Shown piece by piece: positions 17,664 to 27,995 of a DNA stretch of 64,000 nt. The DNA is taken from positions 39,307-103,306 of the forward strand of contig JAZTVX010000021.1 in NCBI GenBank assembly GCA_045635565.1, given 5' to 3'. The stretch comes from RGIG4140 sp045635565 (GTDB lineage: Bacteria; Pseudomonadota; Alphaproteobacteria; CAAHEQ01; UBA3637). Below the pieces are notes generated by a model that saw only the letters and a program-made list of their open reading frames with translations, had not been told where the DNA came from and ran no database searches. Made by a program: the position numbers and the translations under genes. Position 1 is the first letter of the stretch. Every line of letters starts with the position of its first letter.

Positions 17664-19010
17664 TTATTCACTTCTTGCACCCCGACCTTCATCTTTGGGT
17701 TTAATATTGGTATTTTGATGACTAATTAGAGTAGGGAAGGTAATTGTCAAATTATCAGATGTTGCTTCCGTGTTGGTCGATATAGAAAAATAAAAAGGTT
17801 GTTGATTGGAATATGCTGGCTTTCTTGTTATTTCTTGACATTTTTGTTCTTCTTGAAACACCTCTTTGAATGTACGTGTAATCATATTTCTAACGACTAA
17901 AGGCAAATCATTATTGATTGATGATTTTGCTTTTTTCCAATCAATTTTTGATTTTTCATCTTCTGATAATGTTTTCATGATATAATTAAAAGCGTTTTTG
18001 TCTCTTTGTAGAAATGTGCACCCTAATATTTCTTCAATTGTGAACATGTTTAAATTTTTAGAAAAAATAGGACATTTTTTTTGATAGAGATGAAACATTG
18101 CAAACGGGTGCAATTCTTGAATGGATATACTAGCCATTATGGCTCTTTCTTCTTGAGTGGCTTTTTCATAAACCATATCAATAATGTTTTTGTTGCATGT
18201 TAAAAGTGCCTCTTTTAAAGGATAGCTATACTTATTAGGTTGAAAGGTTGCGCCTGCATCTAACAAAAGTTTCACCATTTTTTCATCTTGATGAACAATT
18301 GCATAACTTAAAGACGAATTCCCTGCCCAAAACATTTCTTTTCCCCACGTACTGTCTTTATTTTTTTCTTGAGCAATATTTAAAATTCTTTTAACCAGAA
18401 TTTCATTTTTGTTTCGAACAGATATTGATAAAAACTCAGATGTACCAAGATTGTTCATAATTTCAGCCCCATGTTCAAGAAGCAAAAGAGCCGTTTCGGT
18501 GTGATTATGATAAACCGCAGCACGCAAAGCGGGGCTTTCTTTATCACGTTCAAAAAAGGAGGGGTTAATTTTTGCCCCTTTTTTAATCAACATCGCCACA
18601 ATTTCTGTTTGTCCAAAAGTAGAAGCCACCACTAAAAGGCTTTTATTATCCCCTGTTTTTTTATTCGGGTTTAAACCGTTTTGCAAAGCGTGTGCCACTT
18701 TTTCAACCAATCCCTCTTTAACCCATTCAAAAGATTGAAAATCTTCATATTTTTTTAAATAAGACGTAATTTTTTTAACGTTTCCAGACAAAATAGCATC
18801 TTTAAAGCGATATTCATCTTTTCCTGAAAAAAACTCCAAATCAATTTTTTTGTTTAAATTGATGAAATAATTGAAAATTTCAATAGTTTTCTTTTCAGTC
18901 GGATATAAAAAAACACTTTCTCGTTCATATTTTTCAATCATTTCTTTCAGTTTTGAATAATCCCCTGTTTTAAAGGCATTTTCAAAAAGTTCATTAAAGA
19001 CAGTATTCAT
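17664..19010 (-). CDS. Ankyrin-repeat protein with RGAR tail
   Basis: 448 residues. N-terminal 80 residues are helical and charged; ankyrin repeats follow, best seen at NKKTGDNKSLLVVASTFGQ, TEIVAMLIKKGAKINP, TETALLLLEHGAEIMN and KMVKLLLDAGATFQPNK. The C-terminal third is less regular, then a Ser/Thr-rich stretch (ISTNTEATSDNLTITFPTLI) leads to the terminal KPKDEGRGARSE. The end matches the last residues of the tail seen in neighbouring proteins but lacks the QKITDQK half. No signal peptide. Ankyrin proteins in host-associated bacteria are often secreted effectors; here that is only a hypothesis. It is 23 bases downstream of another ankyrin gene and 17 bases upstream of the 130-residue gene. 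Confidence 0.85.
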   Translation of the reverse strand: MNTVFNELFENAFKTGDYSKLKEMIEKYERESVFLYPTEKKTIEIFNYFINLNKKIDLEFFSGKDEYRFKDAILSGNVKKITSYLKKYEDFQSFEWVKEGLVEKVAHALQNGLNPNKKTGDNKSLLVVASTFGQTEIVAMLIKKGAKINPSFFERDKESPALRAAVYHNHTETALLLLEHGAEIMNNLGTSEFLSISVRNKNEILVKRILNIAQEKNKDSTWGKEMFWAGNSSLSYAIVHQDEKMVKLLLDAGATFQPNKYSYPLKEALLTCNKNIIDMVYEKATQEERAIMASISIQELHPFAMFHLYQKKCPIFSKNLNMFTIEEILGCTFLQRDKNAFNYIMKTLSEDEKSKIDWKKAKSSINNDLPLVVRNMITRTFKEVFQEEQKCQEITRKPAYSNQQPFYFSISTNTEATSDNLTITFPTLISHQNTNIKPKDEGRGARSE

Positions 19011-19033
19011 TTTATTTTTCTTCCGTTAAATTA

Positions 19034-19789
19034 CTACTCTGTTCTTGCACCACGGGAAGTGTCTTGTGTTGGCAATTGCTTTTGGTCTGTTATTTTTTGG
19101 ACCTGTCTTGGAATATCTACATCATCTCCTTGTATATTTTCATCTGGGTAAGGCGGAATTCTGTCCAAAAGTGTTTTTTCATAATTTTCAACAGGTTGAA
19201 CTGTAATATCTTGCACACGAACAATCGGTGTTGGAAATTTTTGTTCTAAATCCTGATCGCTGATTGGCATAATGCTTTTTTCTTCAATGGCTTGTCTGAT
19301 ATATGCTCTAACAGTTTGGCTGTGTTTACTCTTTTTGCGTTCAAATTCAAGTATCCCATTTTTCATAGCATCCGAATAAGCCAAAGCAACAGGTGTGTAT
19401 CCCATTTTATTCACTTTTGTTATAGAGGCTCCATTATTCAACAATGCAACAACTAACTCTTCTCCACCTTTTTGTTGAACAGCCATATGCAAAAGAGTAT
19501 CCCCATCTATATCTGCTTTTTTAACATCACATGTCTTATTCTGCACTGATTTGATAATATATTTTTCTAATTCAGAAGTATATTGAGAATATTTCATAAT
19601 TCCTATGTATTCCAATGTTTCACAAGCGGTATTGGATTTATTAAGAACGTTGTCTAAGTCTTTATCAAAATCTTCTTCAGTATATGGAAGCAATTGTCTG
19701 TTAAAAATGGTAGTTGCAATATTCGCAGTTTTTTTTACTAATTGTGAAAGAAAACCTATTTCATCTTTTTTACCAGTATTCGTTGTCAT
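19034..19789 (-). CDS. Ankyrin-repeat protein with the full shared C-terminal tail
   Basis: 251 residues. One clear ankyrin pair sits in the middle (DGDTLLHMAVQQKGGEELVVALL, then NNGASITKVNKMGYTPVALAYS). The N-terminal 90 residues and the Pro-rich region after 190 are not recognised. The protein ends with QKITDQKQLPTQDTSRGAR followed by Thr-Glu and stop, the clearest form of the shared tail. It has no membrane helix, unlike the tailed proteins at 15224, 27552 and 28099. AAAGGG sits seven bases before the ATG, and a promoter of the shared type lies at 19846-19874. First gene of a three-gene operon. Confidence 0.85.
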   Translation of the reverse strand: MTTNTGKKDEIGFLSQLVKKTANIATTIFNRQLLPYTEEDFDKDLDNVLNKSNTACETLEYIGIMKYSQYTSELEKYIIKSVQNKTCDVKKADIDGDTLLHMAVQQKGGEELVVALLNNGASITKVNKMGYTPVALAYSDAMKNGILEFERKKSKHSQTVRAYIRQAIEEKSIMPISDQDLEQKFPTPIVRVQDITVQPVENYEKTLLDRIPPYPDENIQGDDVDIPRQVQKITDQKQLPTQDTSRGARTE

Positions 19790-19845
19790 GATAATACCCT
19801 TTTTTTATATTTATTCGACATTTTTTATCTCATATGGTGGTCGGT

Positions 19846-19874
19846 TTTATAGCATATTTAAAGATATCTGTCAA
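19846..19874 (-). promoter_or_regulatory. Promoter of the ankyrin operon, shared type
   Basis: On the minus strand: TTGACA (19874-19869), a 17-base spacer ending AAATATGC, and TATAAA (19851-19846). The preceding AATAT and the spacer end resemble the promoters before 27552 and 28099 (AATATTTGACA, AAATGTGC), so these loci may be co-regulated. Confidence 0.65.
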
Positions 19875-19944
19875 ATATTATCTAAAAACATAGAGAAAAT
19901 ATAAGGAAGTAAAATCCAGTCAGGTAAAATAGTTTTTATAATAT

Positions 19945-19974
19945 TTGACAAATGGTTTATGGAACAAGTATATA
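19945..19974 (+). promoter_or_regulatory. Orphan copy of the shared promoter
   Basis: TTTTTATAATATTTGACA followed after 18 bases by TATATA matches the promoter region of the 27552 gene. It points to the plus strand, but no plus-strand gene follows: the next coding region (20062) is on the minus strand. It looks like the remnant of a lost cassette. Confidence 0.45.
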
Positions 19975-20061
19975 GGCATTCAATAGAAGACAGATTGATT
20001 TTCGTGTTATAAATTTTGCAATTTTAAACCATGCTTTTGCTTGATATCAATAACATTTCGA

Positions 20062-21255
20062 TTACATATCAGTGCATACAGCGTATCTTGCCTCATTGTT
20101 CAAACCTGTCGGGTTTACATAACCGTTTGAAGGATTGATATGATAACTATAACAATCAGAGTAAGTATCTGCCATCCACGACCAGTCAGAACCATACGCT
20201 TTTTTCATTGCGGCTGTTGGTGCTGATATATTTGTCGTGCTGGATGTTGTTATTCCGATAGTTCTATCGGCATGACAATATCCCCATCTGTTTTCACATC
20301 CTGTGGGACAGAATTTGTAGGCACATTTGTAATCGGCTACTTTAACAAGACGTTTTCCTAGAGCTGTACAAAAATGATCAGCACTCCACCAATTCATTGG
20401 GATAGATGACATAACAAACGGCGGATTGGATGATTCTTTTGGTGGTTTAAGCGTTGTATTTTTACAAGAACCTGTCATACCTTGTGTATCTTTTGTGCAT
20501 TTATTTCCACCAACATCTGTAATATGACAATACAATCCTCTGTTGCAATCGCTATTACTTTTGCACGTTTCTGTTTGCATTTCGCATGTTTTTGAAGATG
20601 TGAATCTTGTATTTAATTCATTACAATAGCATTGAATAATTTCCCCTGTTTGCGAATTATGCATTGTCTCAGCTAAACCACCCAACCCATCCGGTGATGT
20701 ATTTTTAGGACAAATAAGTAATGGTAAAACCTCTGTATTAAAAAATAACATTATTGTGTTATTTTTATCTAAACAAACTGCATTTTCATCAATAGATACA
20801 CCATTTAAGAGTTGATAAACAACATATTTTAAAACATTAGATGACATTTGTATGTTTTTGCAAAGTGGCTTATTCACATTGGTTAATGATATCCAATAAC
20901 CAGTTTCTTTTACATGGCATTTTCTTTCTTTTTTGCCGGAATTGCCACAACCATAATCAAACAGATAATTTCCGGTTATCATTGTACCATTATCGTATGG
21001 ATCAACTAATGATAATATTTTTTGCTTATCGTAAGATGTTACCAATTCGATCATCAGTTGATGTGATACATTATTGATTTCATTTAGCACATTATTTGCA
21101 TGATATTTATTCATTGCGTACGTATAACCCGCAATACCGATAATAGAAAGTACACCGACAATGGCTAAAATACCTAACATTTCAACCATGCTACGACCTC
21201 GTTGTGTTGTCAATGTTTGTAAATTTTCTGTTTTTCGATGCAAGAAATGAATCAT
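20062..21255 (-). CDS. Type IV pilin-like protein with large Cys-rich C-terminal head
   Basis: 397 residues from the ATG at 21255, which has GGGGG four bases upstream; the open frame runs on to 21351 without a good ribosome site. The N-terminus has a class III-like prepilin peptide: TTQRGRSMVEMLGILAIVG, with cleavage after the basic/Gly stretch and Glu at position +5 region, then a hydrophobic helix and YTYAMNKYHANN. The head is long and Cys-rich: a middle part (KSNSDCNRGLYCHI) resembles small EGF-like loops, and the end (MNWWSADHFCTALGKRLVK; WSWMADTYSDCYSY; EARYAVCTDM) has the Trp/Cys pattern of C-type-lectin-like folds. Probably a minor pilin or adhesin tip; the lectin idea is inference. 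No other pilus gene is in the window. Confidence 0.8.
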   Translation of the reverse strand: MIHFLHRKTENLQTLTTQRGRSMVEMLGILAIVGVLSIIGIAGYTYAMNKYHANNVLNEINNVSHQLMIELVTSYDKQKILSLVDPYDNGTMITGNYLFDYGCGNSGKKERKCHVKETGYWISLTNVNKPLCKNIQMSSNVLKYVVYQLLNGVSIDENAVCLDKNNTIMLFFNTEVLPLLICPKNTSPDGLGGLAETMHNSQTGEIIQCYCNELNTRFTSSKTCEMQTETCKSNSDCNRGLYCHITDVGGNKCTKDTQGMTGSCKNTTLKPPKESSNPPFVMSSIPMNWWSADHFCTALGKRLVKVADYKCAYKFCPTGCENRWGYCHADRTIGITTSSTTNISAPTAAMKKAYGSDWSWMADTYSDCYSYHINPSNGYVNPTGLNNEARYAVCTDM

Positions 21256-21375
21256 ACTACCCCCAAATAAAACAACGTTTCTTGATAAAAACATTCCATA
21301 ACAAAATATCCTTTTTGGAGGCATGATATTGGATATTTTGTCTATTGTCAATAAAAAAATAACATCTAAATGCCC

Positions 21376-21405
21376 TCAAAAAATGATATTTTTTCAATAT
21401 CATTT
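21376..21405 (-). terminator. Terminator after the tpsA fragment
   Basis: AAATGATATT / AATATCATTT forms a perfect 10-bp stem; on the minus strand it is followed by a run of six T. It lies between the tpsA fragment and the pilin gene. Confidence 0.6.
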
Positions 21406-21554
21406 CTTATAAAAGAGGCTATAAGTGATGCTCTTGTTTTAGAAGGATTATAAATTAACTAAACGTCTAACCCATAATTTTCTAAATATTCTTTGCTCCA
21501 CAAAACAGCCTCTAAAGTATCATTATAGGAAACATTATGGGGCTTTAATTGGTT

Positions 21555-24500
21555 TTATTTTTTCTGGTTAATAACCTCTAATACATTATATTCATCGATA
21601 ATATCGTTGTGATGATTGGTTATATTATTTTGATTCATCAATTCTGTTATATAATCATGGTGGTCTTTTGGACCTGGATATATCATTTTATCATTAAGAA
21701 GTGAATAATATGCATTTTTGATAAGTGCTCCGATTTCGAATTGAATTTTATTTTCAATACTCGTTCCTTGTTTTTTCCCGTTAATAAACACATTTTTACT
21801 ATGTCTGACAACATTTTGATCATTTGTTTTGATAATGTTACTGCTATCTAATGTTAAATGGATTGGTCTTCTGATTAAAGCCAACTGTGCAGTTGCACTA
21901 TAATCAAGAGTATCCTTGATATTACCAATAACGATTTTCTTATCTTTTGTTTTGATAATTCCTTTGTCTTTAATATCACCAGTTATACTAACATTTGGTG
22001 TTTGAGTCGTCAAAGAAAGTGTTTCTGTAGTGAGGTCTTTTATTTTCACATCAGTATCAGAAGAAATAACAACATCTTTGGATAAAATTTTATTGTAATT
22101 TGCTCCATTTCCCGTGTTGTTCAAATGAATAAGATCGCTTGCAATAGCGTTTACGTTGTTTTCATTTGATAGATCAATTTTTAACGCATTCTCTTTCCCA
22201 ATTGATTGACTGGCTGTTAATGAAACATTTTTAGCAAAAATATTTGTATCATCAGAAGACAAGCCATTCAAAATGCTCATGTCAGTTGTAATATCAATAT
22301 TATTGGAAAAGTCATTTGTAAGCCCTATGATTATTCCCAGATGTAAATCTTGAGATGAGTTAACTGTTAGATTATCAACAACACCACTTAAAATGCCATT
22401 AGCTTTTAATTCATCAAGTGTTACATCTTTGCCAAAGATATCTAAATCTTCATTAACAAAAACATTGTTTAGTATTGCATTTGTATGAGTTGTAACAGAA
22501 ATACTACCCGTTTCTGATATTAAATTGTTAGCCATGATGTTGTTTTTTGCATCAATCATAGCATTACCAACAGATATTCCCTCGTTGATATTTAAAACAT
22601 CTCCAATGCCTTTTATAAATGATTGTTCTGCTTGATATTTCAATCCTTCACCCGCTTTATTTGATGGTGTTGACACAACCAAGAAACGCTCTCTTGAACC
22701 AATGTCTTTACCTTCAACTGTAGTTAATGAAATATTTTTAGCGTTAATATTTACTGTTTCTATTTTTTCAAATTTTTCAGAAACATTGCTAATATTTCCT
22801 GCAGATACAACTTTAACAGTTCCTAACGCACCTTCGCCGTTATTTGTATCAATCTTATTGATTTTTAATCCATTTTGAACATCTTCTGTTCTTAGATAAA
22901 CATTACTTTCACCTTTAGATAAGATGGTTACCCCTTTGGTTGAAGACAAATTTATTGATGAAGTTTGACTCCCGACATCACCACTTGCCTTAATTGCAAT
23001 TTGTTCGCCAGCAATAGAGGAAGCATCAGTTGCATTTTGAACACCTTTATTATTTGTTAAGGTTACATTTTTAGAGGCTCTAATTGTTCCAATTTTCATA
23101 TCGTTGTCAGAAACATTTTGGATATTAATACTGTTTAATCCCCCTAGCTTACCATTGTTATATCCAGCAGTTGCATTTATTGCCCCATTTATATTCACTT
23201 CAAGATTTTCGATATTCCCGGCTTCAGATGAAAGAGTTAAATCTTTACCTGCAAATAAGTTATAGTTTTTATTTTTATCAGAACTTGCTGTGGCTATAAT
23301 TCCAAAGGTAGAATTTAATGCTACATTTCCTTCATTTGATTGAATATTGTCGATATACATTGTTGCAATAGAATCTAAATATATATCATTTTTAGCTTCT
23401 ATGTTGTAAACACCATTCTTTGCAAATTTTAATGCAGAATCTTTTGTTCCAATTCCACCATTTAATGCTTTTAAATAAATTTCGCTACCTATGATATGAT
23501 ATGGACTATAAGTTTTGGTGTTGCCGGCAATGATTGAGCCTTCTTTACTTTCTAAAGATATTTTTCCATCATTTTCTGATACAATTGAAGATACAACTAA
23601 ATCGCCTTTATTTGTAATAGAAATGTTGTTTTTAGCTCTGGCTTTTAATTCGTTAACATCAATATCAATATTTTCATTTTCAGTTGTATCAAGAAGGATG
23701 CTATCAGCTCTTAATTCTAAAGTGTCAGCAAAAATATTTATCTCTTTTCCAATACCATTAAAGTTTTTGTTAGAGGATGCGAGATAGGCATTGCCACTTG
23801 CATTAATGTTAATATTGCTTATCTCTGTATATGGATAATTGATATACACGTCTTTACCACTTGCAGTTAAAGTTCCATTATTTAAAACTTCAACTTGAAT
23901 GGCTTTGATTGCAGATCCATTTTCTGTTAATGATTCACCAATATTATTTTGAGTATTTAAAGTAATATTATTTGCTGAAATGATAGAATTTGTACCATTC
24001 GCTAAAATGCTTCCGTTTGATGTGATATTAACATCACCATGAGCAGCAGAAACGTTGTTGTTTAATAATATATTACCGCTTCCATTAGATGTAATATTAA
24101 TTTCTGGTTTATCAAATCCTTGAAAGTCAATTGAAATAGAATTGTTTTTAACTTCATAAACCGGATCATAATTAACCGTTACGGTTTTATATTGTTTGCC
24201 AGTAAATAATTCAACAAGCCATGAACGAGGTTCATAAACTTGATAAGAATATGTTCCACCGGCAGATGTTATTGTGTAAGCATCCTTACCGGGAGTATAT
24301 GTTGTTGAATAAACTTTTGCACCGTCAGCCCTTGCAACAACAGATGTTTCATTACCAAAGAATCCGTTTCCTTGAGTGTTTCCTGTTGCTGAAGTAATAA
24401 TTTCACCCTTATTAACATAAACTTCATATTTTCCGGCATTAGAAGATAAAAACTCGTTTGTTAAGTTATCATGAGACAGATTATCAAAAGTATCTCCACC

Positions 24501-25823
24501 ATCTTCTGAAGAAAACTTGAAGTCATTGATTGTTAATTTACCTTGAGTGTTGATATCGGCATTTAATGTATTTGTAACCAAATTGTATTTTGAATTATTT
24601 ATAATATTGATATGTCCGTATCCGTTCAAAAGAACAATTTTACCTGTGTTTGAACTGCTGACAATATTTCCAGTTAATGTAATATCGCCACCTTCAATAT
24701 TTGTTTTAAACAAGTGAATATCTCCAGTGACATTTCCTGTTTTAGTTGAGTCGGTTGGTTTAAAATAGGCCTTGATTTGTTTCAATTGAGATAAATCACT
24801 TGTATCATCTGTTAAAGTTAAATAATAGTATTCTTCCCCTGTTTGACTTTTTGTCATTTCGGTTTTAACACCATTGATAATCTGATAATATGTATCACCT
24901 TCTTTGACAATTGATAGGTCTGGAATGTTAATTTCTTTAATTTCACTTCCGCTTTGAATTAATCCGTTAACATCTATTGTTTTTGCTTCAATATTAATAT
25001 TTCCAGTTGCAACAATGGCACCATTTTCATTTGCACCGGCAATTTCTATTTCATTTGAAGTATATTGTTGGTTAAATCCTCCGTTTGGTACTTTTATTTC
25101 CAAGTTCTTTGCTTTTAAATTTCCTTCAGATAAAATACTACCAGTATTGTTAATGATAGAAATAGAACCAGATGTGTTTTCAACATTGCCTCTTAAAACG
25201 ATATCACCGGCCTGAGAATTGATGTTAACACTTGGATCATTGGCATTCACATGGTTCACAATGGATATTTTTGTATCAATGGTTTCATTTACTATATTTT
25301 GTGTAATAGAGGAGGGGATACTTGTTCCATAAATACCACCTTTTAACTCTCTATCGATAATCAAATCACCATAAATGATGTTATTAGCGCTATAGTTTTG
25401 AATATCAATTGTGAAATTATTTCCAGGGGCTGTAATTGAACCTGATCCTGTGATATTCCCCGTTAAATTGACTTCACCTGATCTGATAATAATATCATCT
25501 ACAACCATCGAATATATAGAAGTATCAGAGGAGGCATTTTCTTCTTGTCTGTGTTGTAGTTCCTCTATTTTTGCCTGCAAATCTTTAATGTCATCAGTAT
25601 ATTTTTCTCTGGTTTCTTCTAATATAGCATTTATTTGATTGATATTATTTTCGGCAGAAGACATTGTGCTTTTATAAGTTTCAATTGCTATATTATTTTC
25701 ATTTATTTGTATTGTATCTTGAGCTATTTGTTTGGTTAAAGATTCTTGTTTTGTTATTACAGCAAATAAGGCATCAGAGTAAGCTTGACTGTTTTTGCCT
25801 CCAGTATTATATGCATCAATCAT
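21555..25823 (-). pseudogene. 5'-truncated TpsA-type filamentous adhesin (two-partner secretion)
   Basis: A 1422-codon frame rich in short Asn/Gly/Ile/Thr repeats (GEVNLTGNITGSGSITAPGN; GDVNITSNGSILANGTNSI; NNITLNTQNNIG), the beta-helix pattern of filamentous haemagglutinin-like TpsA proteins. Near the start is a coiled-coil-like stretch (about residues 25-95). It has no signal peptide and no N-terminal TPS domain, both needed for export, and only six codons are open before the ATG at 25823. Its 5' end abuts and overlaps the truncated tpsB gene on the other strand, so the natural 5' part was lost or moved by rearrangement. After the TAA the same frame stays open for 31 codons to a TAG at 21459, so the stop may itself be a nonsense change. 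Expression and export are doubtful. Confidence 0.7.
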
Positions 25824-26996
25824 AGTTTTGAGTACGGTGATTTATTTAATCTCAACACGTTAAGAAAAGATTTAAATACTTTTAATCGGAATGCGCGTTC
25901 TGTTAAAATGAGAGCAGAATTAAAACCGGGTGAAAAGTATGGAACAACAGATGTTAAAATGGTTGCTGAAGAAAGTTTTCCATATCATTTATCTACTTCA
26001 TTTGATAACTTTGGCAGGGATACAACTGGAGAGCATAGGGGAGGGTTGGTCGCTTCTTCAGATTCATTGATTGGATTTCAAGATAGGTTATCAGTAGCAT
26101 TCAATATGTCTCGTTCATCTTCTAATCCTTATGTTGATTATAGTATACCAATTAACCATAGTGGAACAAGAATGGGGATTTCATATATGTATGGTAAAAG
26201 CGAAATCAGTTTAGATAATAATGCTGATTTTGATTTAACAGCAAAATCAAGAACGCTTAGTGGGTATTTAACGCACCCGCTTATTGATACTTCAAAAGGG
26301 AAATTAAATCTTAATACCTCTGTTAACGCAAAAAATTCACATGCAGATATTTCGGATATTACCTATTCCAAATATAAAGGCCGGTCTGTTGCTGTTGGAT
26401 TTGGTGGTAATTATAACTTTAATAACAGTATGTTATATGCTTCATCATATTTGACTTCCGGGGTTATTGAAGATCATATAAAAGATAAGAAACATAGTTT
26501 TAGCAAAGTGAATGCTGATTTATATTATATACATTATTTGCCTTCCAGTATTGTTGGAACTTTTAAGGCTGGTGGGCAGTATTCACCTGACAATATGGCC
26601 TATCTTGAACAATATCAAATTGGCGGAATTTCAAGTATCAGAGGATATTCAGAAGGTTTGTTGATGGGAGCAAGTGCTTATTATACCAACCTTGAAATGT
26701 TATTCCCAATACCATTTCTACCTAAAACAATCAATGTTCCTTGCAAAAAAGATGAAACATTCCACTTAAAAGATTCAGTAAAATTTGCTACTTTTGTTGA
26801 TCATGGGGCTGTCTTTCATCATGATAGACCAACAGAAAAAGAAAACTTTTTGTTAAGTGCAGGTGTTGGCTTAAGATTTGCTTTAAGCAAATATATTTCT
26901 GCCAGATTTTATGTCGGATTCCCATTGATGAACAAAAAAACATATCGAGAATCTGATGCTGCCTTTCATTTTGATATAATTGCTGTTCCTTTTTAA
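25785..26996 (+). pseudogene. 5'-truncated TpsB (ShlB/FhaC-type) outer membrane transporter
   Basis: The frame opens with TTG at 25785, but homology-like sequence begins at SFEYGDLFNLNTLRKDLN (about 25820), which corresponds to the end of the second POTRA domain. It continues with LKPGEKYGTTDVKMVAEESFPY and a full 16-strand-type barrel, including the conserved IGGISSIRGYSEG (the RGY motif of the plug loop) and a C-terminal Phe (IIAVPF). Missing are the signal peptide, the N-terminal plug helix and most of the POTRA region, so the product cannot be exported or recognise its TpsA. It lies head to head with the tpsA fragment, consistent with an inversion or deletion joint. It is otherwise free of stops, so the event may be recent, or the locus may be switchable. 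Confidence 0.75.
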
Positions 26997-27148
26997 GACA
27001 AATTAAAGAAATGAGAGACAGTTAAGGTATAGAGAATATTATAGTTGATAAGATTGTTATGAAACAGATAAAAGAACACCTAAAGAATAATTAAAAAATT
27101 AGAATGAGTAAAATGATATTTGAAAAACACATTAAAACACAATAATCC

Positions 27149-27177
27149 TTGTAAGATACCCCAAAATGTGCTATTGC
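27149..27177 (+). promoter_or_regulatory. Promoter/5' leader of the first array gene, shared type
   Basis: TTGTAA (27149-27154), a 17-base spacer ending AAAATGTGC and TATTGC (27172-27177), followed by GGATTGAGTATATTTGAATG. The spacer end and leader match those before 27552 and 28099; the -35 is degenerate. Confidence 0.5.
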
Positions 27178-27219
27178 TATGGATTGAGTATATTTGAATG
27201 AAATGAAAGGAAAATTATC

Positions 27220-27477
27220 ATGACAAATATTGAAGATATTAAGTCTATTGATTTTAGAAAAGTAGCAGATAGAGTTGTCATACCAAGAGATATATTTGAT
27301 ATGCCCAGAGAAAAAGGTAAATCAGATAACACACCATGCCTGACACTTGAAGCATTTGAACCTTATATAGATGAAGATTTTAATGAGGATGATGGAAGTA
27401 TAATTAAAGCAACAAAGATTACATCCCAATCGCTCTCTATAAAAAAAGACACATCTCGTGGTGCAAGGGGTGAATAA
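27220..27477 (+). CDS. Small tail-bearing protein without membrane helix
   Basis: 85 residues, acidic, unknown family (MTNIEDIKSIDFRKVADRVV...). No membrane segment or signal peptide is visible. The C-terminus is IKKDTSRGARGE, matching the terminal half of the shared tail; a looser TKITSQSLS may correspond to the QKITDQK half. AAAGGAAAATTATC precedes the ATG. First gene of a plus-strand array of three tailed genes, each with its own promoter of the shared type. Function unknown. Confidence 0.75.
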   Translation: MTNIEDIKSIDFRKVADRVVIPRDIFDMPREKGKSDNTPCLTLEAFEPYIDEDFNEDDGSIIKATKITSQSLSIKKDTSRGARGE

Positions 27478-27550
27478 AAACAGAAATTCTGCTTTTGTAG
27501 AGTTTTTTATAATATTTGACAAAGAGTTTGAAATGTGCTATAGATTGAGT
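27473..27550 (+). repeat. Inter-cassette direct repeat, copy 1
   Basis: From the stop codon of the 27220 gene through the promoter of the 27552 gene. It starts AATAAAAACAGAAATTCTGC and includes TTGACA and TATAGA. Copy 2 at 27991-28067 differs at about eight of 78 positions. Confidence 0.85.
27516..27544 (+). promoter_or_regulatory. Promoter of the 27552 gene
   Basis: TTGACA (27516-27521), a 17-base spacer and TATAGA (27539-27544). This is the best-conserved member of the shared promoter set. Confidence 0.7.
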
Positions 27551-27551
27551 A

Positions 27552-27995
27552 TTGTTTGCTAAGAGTAGGAGTATTGTTATGAAACCAGAAGAAAAACATC
27601 TTTCATTTTCGATTGAGAGATTTGAAGATGTTGGCAAAGCATTTGAAGATGTTGGTGGCCCTAAAAGCGGTATTAAATTAACAGGTGAAGACCATGCTAT
27701 TTGGGTTAACTATTCAAATGCTTCAAAAGAAACAATGCAACAATTTAAACAAGCCCTTTTAAAACATACTATTAAAAACACTCTTAAAACAAAGGGAGTG
27801 ACTATTTTGCAAGTTTGTTGTCTTTTGACAGTGTTGGGTGCTTTGCTCAAAGGGTTCCATACCGGATTAGATTATCTTACTTCTCCATGCAAAACAAAAA
27901 TACAAAACGAAAATAGTTTACCACAAGTTCAAAAAATCACAGACCAAAAGAAAATGCCTATGCAAGACACTTTTCAAAGGGCAAGAGAGGAATAA
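27552..27995 (+). CDS. Small membrane protein with the shared C-terminal tail
   Basis: The frame opens at 27552; the ATG of KPEEKHLSFSIERF (27579) follows GAGTAGGAG and is an equally good or better start, giving about 138 residues. The N-terminal 75 residues are soluble with no known domain (GIKLTGEDHAIWVNYSNAS). One hydrophobic helix (TILQVCCLLTVLGALLKG) precedes a linker and the tail QKITDQKKMPMQDTFQRAR followed by Glu-Glu and stop. The SRGA core is changed to FQRA here, the only such variant. The middle copy of the tandem array; its 3' flank is the second copy of the inter-cassette repeat. Confidence 0.75.
   Translation: MFAKSRSIVMKPEEKHLSFSIERFEDVGKAFEDVGGPKSGIKLTGEDHAIWVNYSNASKETMQQFKQALLKHTIKNTLKTKGVTILQVCCLLTVLGALLKGFHTGLDYLTSPCKTKIQNENSLPQVQKITDQKKMPMQDTFQRAREE

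Noticed and set aside
21555..25823. CRISPR-like or simple DNA repeats in the tpsA fragment
   Set aside because: The repetition is at protein level (degenerate beta-helix strands); no regular direct repeats with spacers exist at DNA level.
27478..27510. Terminator hairpin in the inter-cassette repeat (CAGAA/TTCTG)
   Set aside because: The arms are separated by a single base, too short for a stable loop, so no terminator is called although a T run follows.
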